Shown in pieces: positions 1 through 8,478 of a DNA stretch of 64,000 nt (position 1 is its first letter; every line of letters starts with the position of its first letter). Location: the NCBI GenBank assembly GCA_958296065.1, contig CATQHX010000025.1, positions 163,360 to 227,359 of the forward strand, read 5' to 3'. The position numbers were made by a program, and so were the translations under genes. Below the pieces are notes generated by a model. It searched no databases, was not told the origin of the DNA, and worked only from the letters and a program-made list of their open reading frames with translations. The stretch comes from Vicinamibacterales bacterium (GTDB lineage: Bacteria > Acidobacteriota > Vicinamibacteria > Vicinamibacterales > UBA8438).

Positions 1-534
1 CGGCAACCCCGCTTCGATCGCCAGCAGGAACAGCCCGCGCCGGAATCGCCCCACCCGGCCGTCGCGGCTCCGCGTCCCCTCCGGAAACACGATGAGCGAA
101 TGACCGCGCTGCATCATGCGCGCGACCTGCTTCAAGGTGCTCACACCGGCCCGGGCGCGATCGACCAACAGGTGACCGGTCCAGCGCAGGTGCCATCCGA
201 GCACGGGAAAGCGGCCGAGCGAGGCCTTCGCGATGATCCTGAGCTGCAGTGGCAACGACACGAACAGGACGGGTATGTCGTAGATGCTCTGGTGGTTGGA
301 GACGAACACGTACGGCGCGCTCCGGTCAACTTGCTCGATGCCACGCGCCGACGTCCGGACCCCGGTGGTCACGAGAATCAGCCACGCCCAGGTTCGTGCG
401 CACCAGTGCGCCCGGCGTCCGCTGCGGTCGACCGCCATCGACGCCAGAGACAGCGCGCCGAGCACGACCGTGTAGACGGAGATCGCCGGAATCAGCCAGA
501 ACACGGTTCTCCACCAGTGGAAGGAAGGCATCAT
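1..534 (-). CDS. plsC: 1-acyl-sn-glycerol-3-phosphate acyltransferase (C-terminus outside window)
   Basis: This is the N-terminal 178 residues of a PlsC-type acyltransferase, which moves an acyl group onto lysophosphatidic acid to form phosphatidic acid at the inner membrane. An N-terminal membrane helix (about residues 10-35) is followed by the acyltransferase HX4D motif HQSIYD at residues 81-86 and the substrate-binding motif FPEGTRS at 150-156. Two adjacent ATG codons (534 and 531) are possible starts. The gene lies 11 bases behind radA and is probably the last member seen of the dnaB-alr-radA transcription unit. The coding region runs off the window edge, so C-terminal completeness cannot be judged. 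Confidence 0.9.
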   Translation of the reverse strand, partial: MMPSFHWWRTVFWLIPAISVYTVVLGALSLASMAVDRSGRRAHWCARTWAWLILVTTGVRTSARGIEQVDRSAPYVFVSNHQSIYDIPVLFVSLPLQLRIIAKASLGRFPVLGWHLRWTGHLLVDRARAGVSTLKQVARMMQRGHSLIVFPEGTRSRDGRVGRFRRGLFLLAIEAGLP

Positions 535-545
535 TCCGACCCGCT

Positions 546-1937
546 TCACGAAGGGCCCAGCAACGCGTCGAGCGCGTCCTCGACCGTCTCGACGCCAACC
601 GTCTCGCAACCGGCGGCCGCCGTCTCGCGGCTGTGGCTCGCAGCAGGCACCACACAGCGCGTGAACCCGAGCTGGGCGGCTTCCTTGACGCGCAGACCCG
701 CCTGCGGGGTCCCCCGCACCTCCCCGCCCAATCCCACCTCGCCGAACACCGCGGTGCCGGATTGCACGCCGCGGCCGCGCAGGCTCGAGGCGACTGCCGC
801 CACCACGCCGAGGTCGGCCGCCGGCTCATCAATCTCCAGCCCGCCGGCCACGTTGACGAAGACGTCCTCGCCCGCCAGTCCCAACCCTGCCCTCTTTTCC
901 AGCACCGCCAGGAGCAGCGAGAGACGGTTGTGGTCTATACCGCTCGCCATGCGCCGCGCGGTCCCGTACGCGCCGGTGCTGACCAGGGCCTGCAACTCGA
1001 CCAGGATCGGGCGTGTCCCCTCCAACGAGCAGAGCACGACCGAACCCGGCACGCCGGCCGCGCGATCCGACAGGAACAGCCGGGACGGGTTCGAGACCGG
1101 CAGCAACCCCGCACCGGTCATCTCGAACACGCCCAGCTCGCTGACCGCCCCGTAACGGTTCTTGACCGCCCGCACCACGCGATGCGAATGGTGCCGTTCC
1201 CCCTCGAAATAGAGCACCGTGTCGACCACGTGCTCCAGCACCTTCGGACCGGCCAGGCTCCCGTCCTTCGTGACGTGGCCCACGAGTATCGTGGGCAGGT
1301 TGCTGCGCTTGGCGCTGAACAGCAGATGGGTCGCGGCTTCCCGGACCTGTCCCACGCTGCCGGGCGCGGAGGACAGATTGAGCGAGTAGATCGTCTGGAT
1401 GGAGTCGACCACGAGCAGCGCCGGCCGCACCCGCTCGACCGCTTCGAGCAACCGCTCCAGGCAGGTTTCGGCGAGCAGGTAGAGCTCGGCGTCGCCGATG
1501 TCGAGACGCTCCCCACGCTCCTTCACCTGCTGTTCCGACTCCTCCCCCGACGCGTAGAGCACCGGCCCGGCCGTGGCCGCGACGCGGGCCGCGACCTGCA
1601 ACAGCAGAGTCGACTTGCCGATACCCGGCTCGCCGCCGACCAGCACCATCGATCCGGGCACGATGCCGCCTCCGAGCACGCGGTCGAACTCTCCGAACCC
1701 GCTCGGCACGCGCGCGGCGGCAGCGACGTCGATCTCGTTGTAGCGGCGCACCTCGGCCCGCGCGGCCCGCGCGCCGTAGCGAGCGTCTCCGCCCGCCGCC
1801 GGCTCCGGACCCTCGGGTTCCTCGGCCATCGAGTTCCAGGCGTTGCAGTCGGAGCATCGTCCGACCCACTTCCGCGATCGGCCGCCGCACGCCTGGCAGA
1901 CGAACACCGTGCGCGCGTCGGCCCTTGCCTTCGGCAT
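546..1937 (-). CDS. radA: DNA repair protein RadA (Sms)
   Basis: RadA is a RecA-like branch-migration ATPase that helps process recombination intermediates. The 463-residue length fits the family. An N-terminal C4 zinc finger is formed by Cys14, Cys17, Cys28 and Cys31. It is followed by Walker A GGEPGIGKST, the RadA-specific motif KNRYG and a C-terminal Lon-protease-like domain. I chose the ATG at 1937 because it puts the zinc finger at the N-terminus as in the family; an open frame continues upstream only by chance. It lies 16 bases behind alr on the same strand. Confidence 0.96.
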   Translation of the reverse strand: MPKARADARTVFVCQACGGRSRKWVGRCSDCNAWNSMAEEPEGPEPAAGGDARYGARAARAEVRRYNEIDVAAAARVPSGFGEFDRVLGGGIVPGSMVLVGGEPGIGKSTLLLQVAARVAATAGPVLYASGEESEQQVKERGERLDIGDAELYLLAETCLERLLEAVERVRPALLVVDSIQTIYSLNLSSAPGSVGQVREAATHLLFSAKRSNLPTILVGHVTKDGSLAGPKVLEHVVDTVLYFEGERHHSHRVVRAVKNRYGAVSELGVFEMTGAGLLPVSNPSRLFLSDRAAGVPGSVVLCSLEGTRPILVELQALVSTGAYGTARRMASGIDHNRLSLLLAVLEKRAGLGLAGEDVFVNVAGGLEIDEPAADLGVVAAVASSLRGRGVQSGTAVFGEVGLGGEVRGTPQAGLRVKEAAQLGFTRCVVPAASHSRETAAAGCETVGVETVEDALDALLGPS

Positions 1938-1953
1938 GGTGGAGGAGGGTAAG

Positions 1954-3093
1954 TCAGGAATTATAGGTCCGCTCGATCCGCGTCCCGATGCGGCACAGGA
2001 TCTCGTGCGGCACGGTGCCGATGGCGACGGCCACGTCGCGCGCGGCGATGAGGTCCGCCTTCTGCGGTCCGAGCAGGACCACTTCGTCCCCCGGATCGGC
2101 GTCAACGCCGGTGACGTCGACGACCATGGAGTCCATCGACACCGCCAGAATCGACGTGCGGACCCCACCGACCAGCACCGTCCCTCGCCCGGCCAGGCGG
2201 AGATCCAGACCATCGGCGTAGCCGGCCGGAACGAGGGCCACCCGCAAAGGCCGATCCGCGACGAAGCACCCACCGTAGCCCGCCGTCTCCCCGGGCCGCA
2301 TGCCCTTGACCGCCACGACGCGGCTGCGGAGCGACATCACGGGCCGCAAGCGCAGATCAGGATCGAGCGGCGGCGGCGCGACGCCGTACAGCAGCAGGCC
2401 CGGACGCACCGCGTCGTACCACGTCCGCCGGTCCCGCAGCAGTGCGGCACTGTTTGCCGCGTGCCACCAAACGCCTGCGAGACCGAGCTCCGCCGCTGCC
2501 GCCCGTACCGCCTCGAAGCGAGTCCGCTGGCGCTCGAAGAGCGGGTGAGCGCGATCCTCCGCAGTCCCGAAATGGGTATAGACGGCCTCCACAACCAGGT
2601 GCGGCGACCGCAACACTGCGGGCAGCGTCGCTCGCAGGTTGTCGTGGCGAAACCCGAAACGGTTCATGCCGGTGTCGATCTTCAAATGCACGCGAAGACG
2701 AACGTCGCGCGCGGCAGCCGCCTGATCGAGCGCCCGCGCCGCGAACGGCGACGAGACGGTCGGGGTCAGGTCGTGTGCGAACACGCCATCGAGATCACTG
2801 ACGCTCAACGCGCCGAACACCAGGATCGGGGCCTTCACCCCGGCCGCGCGCAACTCGACCCCCTCCTCGATGTCCGCACAGGCGAGCATCGGTGGCAGCG
2901 CCGACCGTGCATCCGCCTCGCGCTCGAGCGCCCGCGCCACCCGAGCCGCGCCGTGGCCGTAGGCGTTGGCCTTGATGACCGCTATGATCCGCGGCGCCGA
3001 TCCAACCGCTCCGGCTTCGAGCAGGGCTCGGATCGTCCGATAGTTGACGGCCAGACCGTCCAGGTCCACGACCGCGTGGGTTGGGCGAACCAC
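1954..3093 (-). CDS. alr: Alanine racemase
   Basis: This PLP enzyme interconverts L- and D-alanine and supplies D-Ala for peptidoglycan. The 379-residue protein has the PLP-binding lysine Lys41 in AVIKANAYGHG near the start of the TIM barrel and a catalytic Tyr near residue 272 in ETAGYGGCF. The C-terminal beta domain carries the usual SMDSMVVD segment. The start is a GTG at 3093, 21 bases behind dnaB. The dnaB-alr-radA order suggests a shared transcript. Confidence 0.95.
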   Translation of the reverse strand: MVRPTHAVVDLDGLAVNYRTIRALLEAGAVGSAPRIIAVIKANAYGHGAARVARALEREADARSALPPMLACADIEEGVELRAAGVKAPILVFGALSVSDLDGVFAHDLTPTVSSPFAARALDQAAAARDVRLRVHLKIDTGMNRFGFRHDNLRATLPAVLRSPHLVVEAVYTHFGTAEDRAHPLFERQRTRFEAVRAAAAELGLAGVWWHAANSAALLRDRRTWYDAVRPGLLLYGVAPPPLDPDLRLRPVMSLRSRVVAVKGMRPGETAGYGGCFVADRPLRVALVPAGYADGLDLRLAGRGTVLVGGVRTSILAVSMDSMVVDVTGVDADPGDEVVLLGPQKADLIAARDVAVAIGTVPHEILCRIGTRIERTYNS

Positions 3094-3114
3094 GGAATCT
3101 CACCGGCACGAAAG

Positions 3115-4461
3115 CTACTGGTAGTCGCGGCTCAGGTTCTCGAAGCGGGTCTGCTGCTTCAGGAAGGCCAGCTTGACCGTCCCGGTCGGCCCGTTTCGTT
3201 GCTTCCCGATGATGATCTCGGCGACGTTCGCGTTTTCCGGAGTCTCGTCGTACATGTCCTCCCGAAAGATGAACATGACGACATCGGCATCCTGCTCCAG
3301 CGCGCCGGACTCGCGCAGGTCCGACAACTGCGGACGCCTGTCGCCGCGCGACTCGGGAGCGCGGCTGAGCTGCGACAGCGCCATCACCGGCACGTCGATC
3401 TCCTTCGCCAGCGCCTTCAACGAACGCGAGATCGACGCGATCTCCTGGTTGCGGTTCTCGAACCGGCCGCGCCCCTGCATCAACTGCAGGTAGTCGATGA
3501 TCAGCAGGTCGAGCCCGTGCTCCGCCTGCAGGCGGCGCGATTTCGCGCGCATCTCGAGCACCCCTATCGAAGGGGTATCGTCGATGTACACGCGCGCATT
3601 GGACAGCACGCTCATCGCGTCAGACAGCCGGCCATAGTCCGACTCCGTAAGCAGACCGGTCCGAAAACGGTGCGAGTCGATCTGCGCTGCGCTGGTCAGC
3701 ATCCGCATGAAGAGTTGCTCTTTCGACATCTCGAGGCTGAACACGCCGACCGTCCGCTTGCTATTGGTCCCGACATGGGCGCCGATGTTCAGAGCGAACG
3801 CCGTCTTGCCCATCGAGGGGCGGGCGGCGACGATCACGAGATCGGCCGGTTGCAGTCCCGCCGTCATCTCGTCTATATCGGCGAACCCGGTCGGCACACC
3901 GGTAACTGCACTCTGGACGCTCTGAAGACGCTCGATGGTGTTGAAGCCAGCCTCGGCCAGCTCGCCTAGGGGCACGAATCCGCTGTGGATGCGGCCCTCC
4001 GCGATCGAGAATATCTCCTGCTCGGCACGGTCGAGGATGAGCGACGCGTCCTCCCGCGCCGCGTAGGCCTCCGCCTCGATCCGGTTGGCCGCTGCTATCA
4101 AGTTGCGGAGGGTGGCACGCTCCTTCACGATCCGCGCATAGTGCTCGACGTTGGTCGAGCGCGGAACGCCGTCCGCGAGGGAAGCGATGTAGGCGGGGCC
4201 GCCCACCGGATCGAGATCGCCGGAGCGGCTCAGCTCGTCGCGCAGCGTGACCAGATCGATGGCCTGACCCCGCTCGTTGAGGTCGACCATCTTGTCGAAG
4301 ACACGACGGTGAGCGTCACGGAAGAAGTCGTCGGCGTCGATCAGCTCTGCCGCGACGTTGAACGCGTCGTTGCGGATCAGAATCGCGCCCAGGATCGACC
4401 GCTCCGCCTCCAGATTGTGGGGAAGCGCTGTCTCACCCGCCGAGACGACCGGCTGCGCCAT
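3115..4461 (-). CDS. dnaB: Replicative DNA helicase DnaB
   Basis: DnaB is the hexameric 5'-3' helicase of the replication fork. The protein is 448 residues, normal for the family, with no intein. The N-terminal DnaB_N domain begins LPHNLEAERSILGA. The RecA-like C-terminal domain carries Walker A ARPSMGKTA near residues 210-218, Walker B LLIIDYLQLM and the arginine-finger region QLSRAPE. It follows rplI by 33 bases; the rpsF-rpsR-rplI-dnaB order is common in bacteria. A long open frame on the opposite strand is a GC-bias shadow. Confidence 0.97.
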   Translation of the reverse strand: MAQPVVSAGETALPHNLEAERSILGAILIRNDAFNVAAELIDADDFFRDAHRRVFDKMVDLNERGQAIDLVTLRDELSRSGDLDPVGGPAYIASLADGVPRSTNVEHYARIVKERATLRNLIAAANRIEAEAYAAREDASLILDRAEQEIFSIAEGRIHSGFVPLGELAEAGFNTIERLQSVQSAVTGVPTGFADIDEMTAGLQPADLVIVAARPSMGKTAFALNIGAHVGTNSKRTVGVFSLEMSKEQLFMRMLTSAAQIDSHRFRTGLLTESDYGRLSDAMSVLSNARVYIDDTPSIGVLEMRAKSRRLQAEHGLDLLIIDYLQLMQGRGRFENRNQEIASISRSLKALAKEIDVPVMALSQLSRAPESRGDRRPQLSDLRESGALEQDADVVMFIFREDMYDETPENANVAEIIIGKQRNGPTGTVKLAFLKQQTRFENLSRDYQ

Positions 4462-4494
4462 GTCTCGATGCCCGACCCGCCGCCGGCCGCGTCC

Positions 4495-4986
4495 CTACGA
4501 AGCCGCGTCCTCGTCCTCGGCCTCGGCCGCCTCTTCGCCCGTCGCTTCCTTGACCACCTGGACCGTCAGCTCCGTGCTCACGTCCCGGTGCAGCTTGACC
4601 GTCACGGGGAACTCACCCAGTTCCTTGAGCGGCTCCCCGAGCTGAATCTTGCGCTTGTCGAGCTCGATGTCACGCGTCGCGAGGTGGTCGGCGATGTCAG
4701 CCGACGTGACCGACCCGTACAGGGTTCCCGTCTCGCCCACTCGCCTCGCGATGACGCACTCGGTTCCCCGCAGCCGCTCGGCAAAGCTCTCGGCGCGCGC
4801 GCGCTCGTCCGCCTCGCGCGCATCCGCGACGACCCGCTCGCGCGCGACCTGCCGATGGTTCGCCGGCGTCACGAGCAGCGCAAGCTTCTGGGGCAACAGG
4901 TAGTTGCGCGCATAGCCGTTGGCCACGTTGACGATTTCGCCGCGGCGGCCAAGATTGTCGATGTGATCCCGCAGGATGACTTCCAT
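4495..4986 (-). CDS. rplI: 50S ribosomal protein bL9
   Basis: bL9 binds 23S rRNA and is the elongated two-domain protein at the base of the L1 stalk. The N-terminal signature MEVILRDHIDNLGRRGEIV and the NYLLPQKLA segment are clear. At 163 residues it is about 15 longer than typical L9; the extra length is an acidic Ala/Glu/Asp tail (EATGEEAAEAEDEDAAS). A ribosome-binding-site-like GGGAG precedes the ATG. It sits between rpsR and dnaB in the ribosomal protein cluster. Confidence 0.96.
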   Translation of the reverse strand: MEVILRDHIDNLGRRGEIVNVANGYARNYLLPQKLALLVTPANHRQVARERVVADAREADERARAESFAERLRGTECVIARRVGETGTLYGSVTSADIADHLATRDIELDKRKIQLGEPLKELGEFPVTVKLHRDVSTELTVQVVKEATGEEAAEAEDEDAAS

Positions 4987-5004
4987 CGCTTTACTCCCAG
5001 ACGC

Positions 5005-5289
5005 CTAGTCGAGCACGTACGGCACGAGCGCGAGCTGCCGGGCACGCTTGATGGCCGTCGTCAGCTTCCGCTGGCACTTCGCACACGTACCGGAGATGCG
5101 CCGTGGCTGGATCTTGCCGCGGTCGGCGATCGCCATCATGAGCAGGCGCACATCCTTGTAGTCGATGTAGTCGACCTTGTCCACGCAATAGCGGCAGACC
5201 TTGCGTCGGCGTCCGCCACCCCGCCGTCCCCCGCCACCCCGGCTGCTCCCGCCTCGCCCACCGCGTCGGTCATCTCGCTCTTCACTCAT
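5005..5289 (-). CDS. rpsR: 30S ribosomal protein bS18, zinc-type with RG-rich N-terminus
   Basis: bS18 sits on the 30S platform bound to bS6. The conserved core begins near residue 30 ([19 protein letters not shown]). Two Cys pairs, CRYC and TCAKC, mark the zinc-containing form. The first ~28 residues are an arginine/glycine-rich stretch ([19 protein letters not shown]) that is longer than usual. The start overlaps the end of rpsF by 8 bases, so the partners are likely translationally coupled. Confidence 0.95.
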   Translation of the reverse strand: MSEERDDRRGGRGGSSRGGGGRRGGGRRRKVCRYCVDKVDYIDYKDVRLLMMAIADRGKIQPRRISGTCAKCQRKLTTAIKRARQLALVPYVLD

Positions 5290-6007
5290 CGGTCACCTCC
5301 GCGGACTCCGCCGCCTCTTCCGTGCCGGCCGCCGGCGTGGGCTCCGATGCGGCAGTCGGCTCTTCGGTCGCCGACGCCGCCGGTGTTGCAGACTCGTCGG
5401 TCTCCGGCGCTGCTGGTGCAGGCTCCGACACAGCCGCTGCTGGTGCGGGCTCCGACGCAACCGCGGCTGGTGCAGGCTCCGACGCAGCCGGCTCCGGCGC
5501 AGCAGCCGCAGAATCCGACGCAGCCGCTTCGACCGCCGCTACTCCAGCCGCCGCTACTCCAGCCGCCTCCGGCGTCTTGGCCGCCGCGGGGATATCCGTG
5601 GGCGCAGAATCCGACGCAGCCGGAACACCGAGGCCGGCCGGCGCCTTCTTCGCCAAGCGCCGCTGCTGCCTACTCTGCCGCCGCTCACGAGCTCGCTGCG
5701 CCTTCCGCAGATCCTCGTCCACTCGCACGACGAGGTAGCGGAGGAGCTGCTCCATGACCCGCAGGCGCCGCTCCAGCTCCGTCACCAGCGTGCCCGGACC
5801 GGTGATCAGCTCGATGACATAGCTTCCCTCGCGGTGGCGGTTGATCTCGTAGGCCAACCGTCGGCGGCCCCAGTTGTCGGTCTTGTCGATGGTTCCGCCC
5901 AACTGGCCGACGATTTCCGCAATCCGCTCGTGCAGCTCGGCGACCCCCTCGTCGGCGATCTCCGGACTCACCACGTACACCAACTCGTACTGTCGTGTTT
6001 CGCTCAT
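5282..6007 (-). CDS. rpsF: 30S ribosomal protein bS6 with long acidic Ala/Pro/Glu tail
   Basis: bS6 forms a dimer with bS18 on the 30S platform. The first ~100 residues are a normal S6 domain ([25 protein letters not shown]). After a basic linker ([17 protein letters not shown]) the protein continues for about 115 residues of Ala/Pro/Glu/Ser low-complexity sequence containing repeats of SEPAPAA. It ends acidic, giving 241 residues against roughly 95-140 in most bacteria. A strong ribosome-binding site AAAGGAG precedes the ATG at 6007. The repetitive tail DNA raises a small risk of misassembly, but the frame stays open to the rpsR overlap. Confidence 0.93.
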   Translation of the reverse strand: MSETRQYELVYVVSPEIADEGVAELHERIAEIVGQLGGTIDKTDNWGRRRLAYEINRHREGSYVIELITGPGTLVTELERRLRVMEQLLRYLVVRVDEDLRKAQRARERRQSRQQRRLAKKAPAGLGVPAASDSAPTDIPAAAKTPEAAGVAAAGVAAVEAAASDSAAAAPEPAASEPAPAAVASEPAPAAAVSEPAPAAPETDESATPAASATEEPTAASEPTPAAGTEEAAESAEVTDE

Positions 6008-6064
6008 CGGTCTCCTTTCGGACTCGGCGGCCGCCGCGATGCGGCGACAAGGAGCCTCTCGGCC

Positions 6065-6640
6065 TCAATTGAACCGGTTCATCATCCCTTCGATGCCGTC
6101 CTCGACGAAGGTCTCCACGGCATCGGCGGCCCGTTCGACGGCCGCCTCCATCTCCTGTCGTTCATTCTCGTCGAACCCCGCAAGCACGTGCGCAGTCAGG
6201 GAACGTCGCGTGTCGCCCCGCCCCACTCCGACCCGCAGCCGGGCGAACTCGCCGGTGCCGAGCGAAGCGATGATGGAAGCAAAACCGTTGTGCCCGCCAT
6301 CCGACCCGTGTTTCCGGCCGCGAAGCCGACCCACAGGCAAGTTCACGTCGTCCGCCACGACAAGCAGTGCATCCGGCGCGATGCGGAAGTAATGGCGCAA
6401 CGCCTGAACCGCCCCCCCGCTGCGGTTCATGTAGGTGAGGGGCTTGGCGAGCATCACCCGGGCACCGGGCCCACGCTGCCTGGCCAGCAGTGCGTCGGCC
6501 GGCGCGCTCTCGAATGCCAGGTCGAGCCGCCTCGCCAGCACGTCGACCACCTCGAAGCCGACATTGTGACGCGTTCCGCGGTACCGTGACCCCGGATTGC
6601 CGAGGCCGACGATGAGTCGCACGCGGCCCCCGCTCGGCAC
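6065..6640 (-). CDS. pth: Peptidyl-tRNA hydrolase
   Basis: Pth releases peptides from dropped-off peptidyl-tRNAs so that the tRNAs can be recycled. The 191-residue protein has the signature IVGLGNPGSRYRGTRHNVG with catalytic His25, KPLTYMN, and the Asp of VVADDVNLP near residue 97. The HGSDGGHNG loop is also present. The GTG at 6640 abuts the rplY stop codon; a GTG at 6622 (VRLIVGLGN) is an alternative start. rplY-pth adjacency is widely conserved. Confidence 0.95.
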   Translation of the reverse strand: MPSGGRVRLIVGLGNPGSRYRGTRHNVGFEVVDVLARRLDLAFESAPADALLARQRGPGARVMLAKPLTYMNRSGGAVQALRHYFRIAPDALLVVADDVNLPVGRLRGRKHGSDGGHNGFASIIASLGTGEFARLRVGVGRGDTRRSLTAHVLAGFDENERQEMEAAVERAADAVETFVEDGIEGMMNRFN

Positions 6641-7282
6641 CTACGAGGCGTCGGACTCCGCAGCGGCGTCACCTGCGCCTTCCGCCTCCTCCTCGCCGTC
6701 CTCATCCTCCTCGTCGGAACCGGTCTTTGCCGTCGTCACGTGAACGAGCAGCATGTCCAGATCGCTTACCGCGGTCCAACTCCTGCCCTCGGCTACGTCG
6801 CGGACCCGCACGCCGTCCCCGATCATCAACTCGCTGACATCGATGTCGACGTGCTCCGGGATGTCCGCCGGCATGCACTCGACCTGGATCTCGCGGGTCA
6901 CGAAGTCGAGCAGCCCGCCCTGCTGCTTGACGCCGACCGCCTCTCCACCGAGCGTTACCGGCACGGTTACCGTGATCACCTTGTCCATGGCCAAACGGTA
7001 GAAGTCGACGTGCAACAGGCTGTCCGTAACCGGGTCGTGCTGTATGTTCTTGATCAACACCTGTCCCGACGCGCTACCGTCGACCTGCAGGTCCACCAGC
7101 GTGTTGATGCCGGATTCCGAACGGAGAATGCGCAGCAACTCCTTGGGATCCACCTCGACGGACCGGCTCTCCACCGGTGTCCCGCCGTACACCACCGCCG
7201 GCAACCGTCCCGCGCGACGCAGCCGACGGACCTCGTTCTTGCCGCGCGCGTTCCGGGCGGCGGCGGCCAAAGTGGCTTGCAT
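6641..7282 (-). CDS. rplY: 50S ribosomal protein bL25 (CTC family)
   Basis: bL25 binds 5S rRNA. This is the long, two-domain CTC form: an N-terminal L25 domain (ARNARGKNEVRRLRRAGRLP) and a C-terminal beta domain ending near residue 185, followed by a strongly acidic tail (GSDEEDEDGEEEAEGAG). It is 213 residues in total. The ATG at 7282 has a good ribosome-binding site (AGGAAGAAG) just upstream, which decides against the much longer open frame. It lies between prs and pth. Confidence 0.94.
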   Translation of the reverse strand: MQATLAAAARNARGKNEVRRLRRAGRLPAVVYGGTPVESRSVEVDPKELLRILRSESGINTLVDLQVDGSASGQVLIKNIQHDPVTDSLLHVDFYRLAMDKVITVTVPVTLGGEAVGVKQQGGLLDFVTREIQVECMPADIPEHVDIDVSELMIGDGVRVRDVAEGRSWTAVSDLDMLLVHVTTAKTGSDEEDEDGEEEAEGAGDAAAESDAS

Positions 7283-7317
7283 CTCTTCTCTTCTTCCTTC
7301 CGGTACGGTACCGGGCC

Positions 7318-8271
7318 TCATACGAACAGCGACGACACCGACGTCTCCTGGTGGATACTCTGAATGGCCCGGCCGAGCAGCCCGGCAACCGAAAGCACGG
7401 TGACCTTGGCGGACTCTTCGAACTCCTGGCGCAGCGGGATCGTGTTGGTCACGATCAGCTTCTCGAGCGGCGAGTCCTCGACCCGCTGCAAGGCGGGCCC
7501 GGACAGCACTCCATGAACCGCGCAGGCCATGATGCTCGCCGCGCCACTCTTCTCCAGTGCCCGCGACGACTGCTGCAGCGTGCCCGCCGTATCGACGATG
7601 TCGTCGAGCAGCACACAGACTCGATCTCTGACCTCGCCGACGACATGCATCACCTCGGCGTGGCCATCCTCGGACCGGCGCTTGTCGATAATTGCCAGAT
7701 CCGCGTCCAGACGCTTGGCGTAAGCCCTGGCTCGCTCCACGCCTCCCGCGTCCGGGGAGACGATGGTGATGTTGCCCCGATAGCCGGCACGAGACAGGTA
7801 GTCGATGAAAACCGGCGTGGCGAACAAGTGGTCGACCGGAATATCGAAGAACCCCTGGATCTGCGCCTTGTGCAGGTCCATCGTCAACACGCGATTGGCG
7901 CCCGCCGCGCTCACCAGATTGGCGACCAGCTTCGCGGAGATCGGTACCCGCGGTTTGTCCTTCCGGTCCTGCCGAGCATAACCGTAGTACGGCATGACCG
8001 CCGTGATGCGCGCGGCCGACGACCGGCGAAAAGCATCGATCATCACGCACAACTCGACCAGATGCTCGTCGACCGGCTTGCAGGTCGGCTGCACCACGAA
8101 CACGTCGGTGCCGCGAATGTTCTCGTCGATCTGAAACGATACCTCGCTGTCGGAGAAGCGCCGCAACGCCGCGCGGCCCATCGGTACCCCGAGCACGCCG
8201 GCGATGTCCTCGGCCAGCGCCGGATGGGCGCTCCCCGAGAACAGCTTGAGACCTCCGTTGTGAGTCGGCAC
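7318..8271 (-). CDS. prs: Ribose-phosphate pyrophosphokinase
   Basis: Prs makes PRPP from ribose-5-phosphate and ATP for nucleotide, histidine and NAD synthesis. Visible motifs are GLKLFSGSAHPALAED at the N-terminus, the catalytic flexible-loop region PYYGYARQDRKDKPR, the DLHKAQIQGFFDIPVDHL segment and the PRPP-binding loop DDIVDTAGT. I chose the GTG at 8271 (317 residues) because GAGGAA precedes it and it matches the family N-terminus. An ATG at 8307 (329 residues) is possible but has no ribosome-binding site and starts 8 bases from the tRNA. It may be co-transcribed with tRNA-Gln. Confidence 0.94.
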   Translation of the reverse strand: MPTHNGGLKLFSGSAHPALAEDIAGVLGVPMGRAALRRFSDSEVSFQIDENIRGTDVFVVQPTCKPVDEHLVELCVMIDAFRRSSAARITAVMPYYGYARQDRKDKPRVPISAKLVANLVSAAGANRVLTMDLHKAQIQGFFDIPVDHLFATPVFIDYLSRAGYRGNITIVSPDAGGVERARAYAKRLDADLAIIDKRRSEDGHAEVMHVVGEVRDRVCVLLDDIVDTAGTLQQSSRALEKSGAASIMACAVHGVLSGPALQRVEDSPLEKLIVTNTIPLRQEFEESAKVTVLSVAGLLGRAIQSIHQETSVSSLFV

Positions 8272-8315
8272 GTTTCCTCGTTGCCGCCGCGTCTCCGGTG
8301 GCTTCATTGCGCGAG

Positions 8316-8390
8316 TGGCTGGGGCGGAAGGATTCGAACCTTCGAATACGGGATCCAAAGTCCCGCGCCTTACCGCTTGGCCACGCCCCA
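8316..8390 (-). tRNA. tRNA-Gln (anticodon TTG), CCA encoded
   Basis: The minus strand folds as a 75-base tRNA. The seven-pair acceptor stem TGGGGCG / CGCCCCA has the U1-A72 pair typical of bacterial tRNA-Gln. The anticodon loop is CTTTGGA with TTG, and the T arm is GAAGGTTCGAATCCTTC. The discriminator G and the 3' CCA are encoded. It sits between ispE and prs, the same place as the tRNA-Gln of Pseudomonas. Confidence 0.95.
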
Positions 8391-8478
8391 TCGGTAGCAG
8401 CCCGCGGCGCTCGCCGCATGCGACCACGCACTGGCCGACGCACGTCGACATCCTGCACGCGGTGCGCGAACGGGGAGT

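Noticed and set aside
1843..3969. Very long open frame on the plus strand opposite alr and dnaB
   Set aside because: It has no family resemblance, is rich in Arg/His/Gln as expected from the antisense of GC-rich genes, and lies fully opposite well-identified genes.
5322..5600. Apparent tandem repeat array that might be a CRISPR or minisatellite
   Set aside because: The repeats are codon-scale (SEPAPAA-type) inside the rpsF tail, with no fixed spacer or repeat length.
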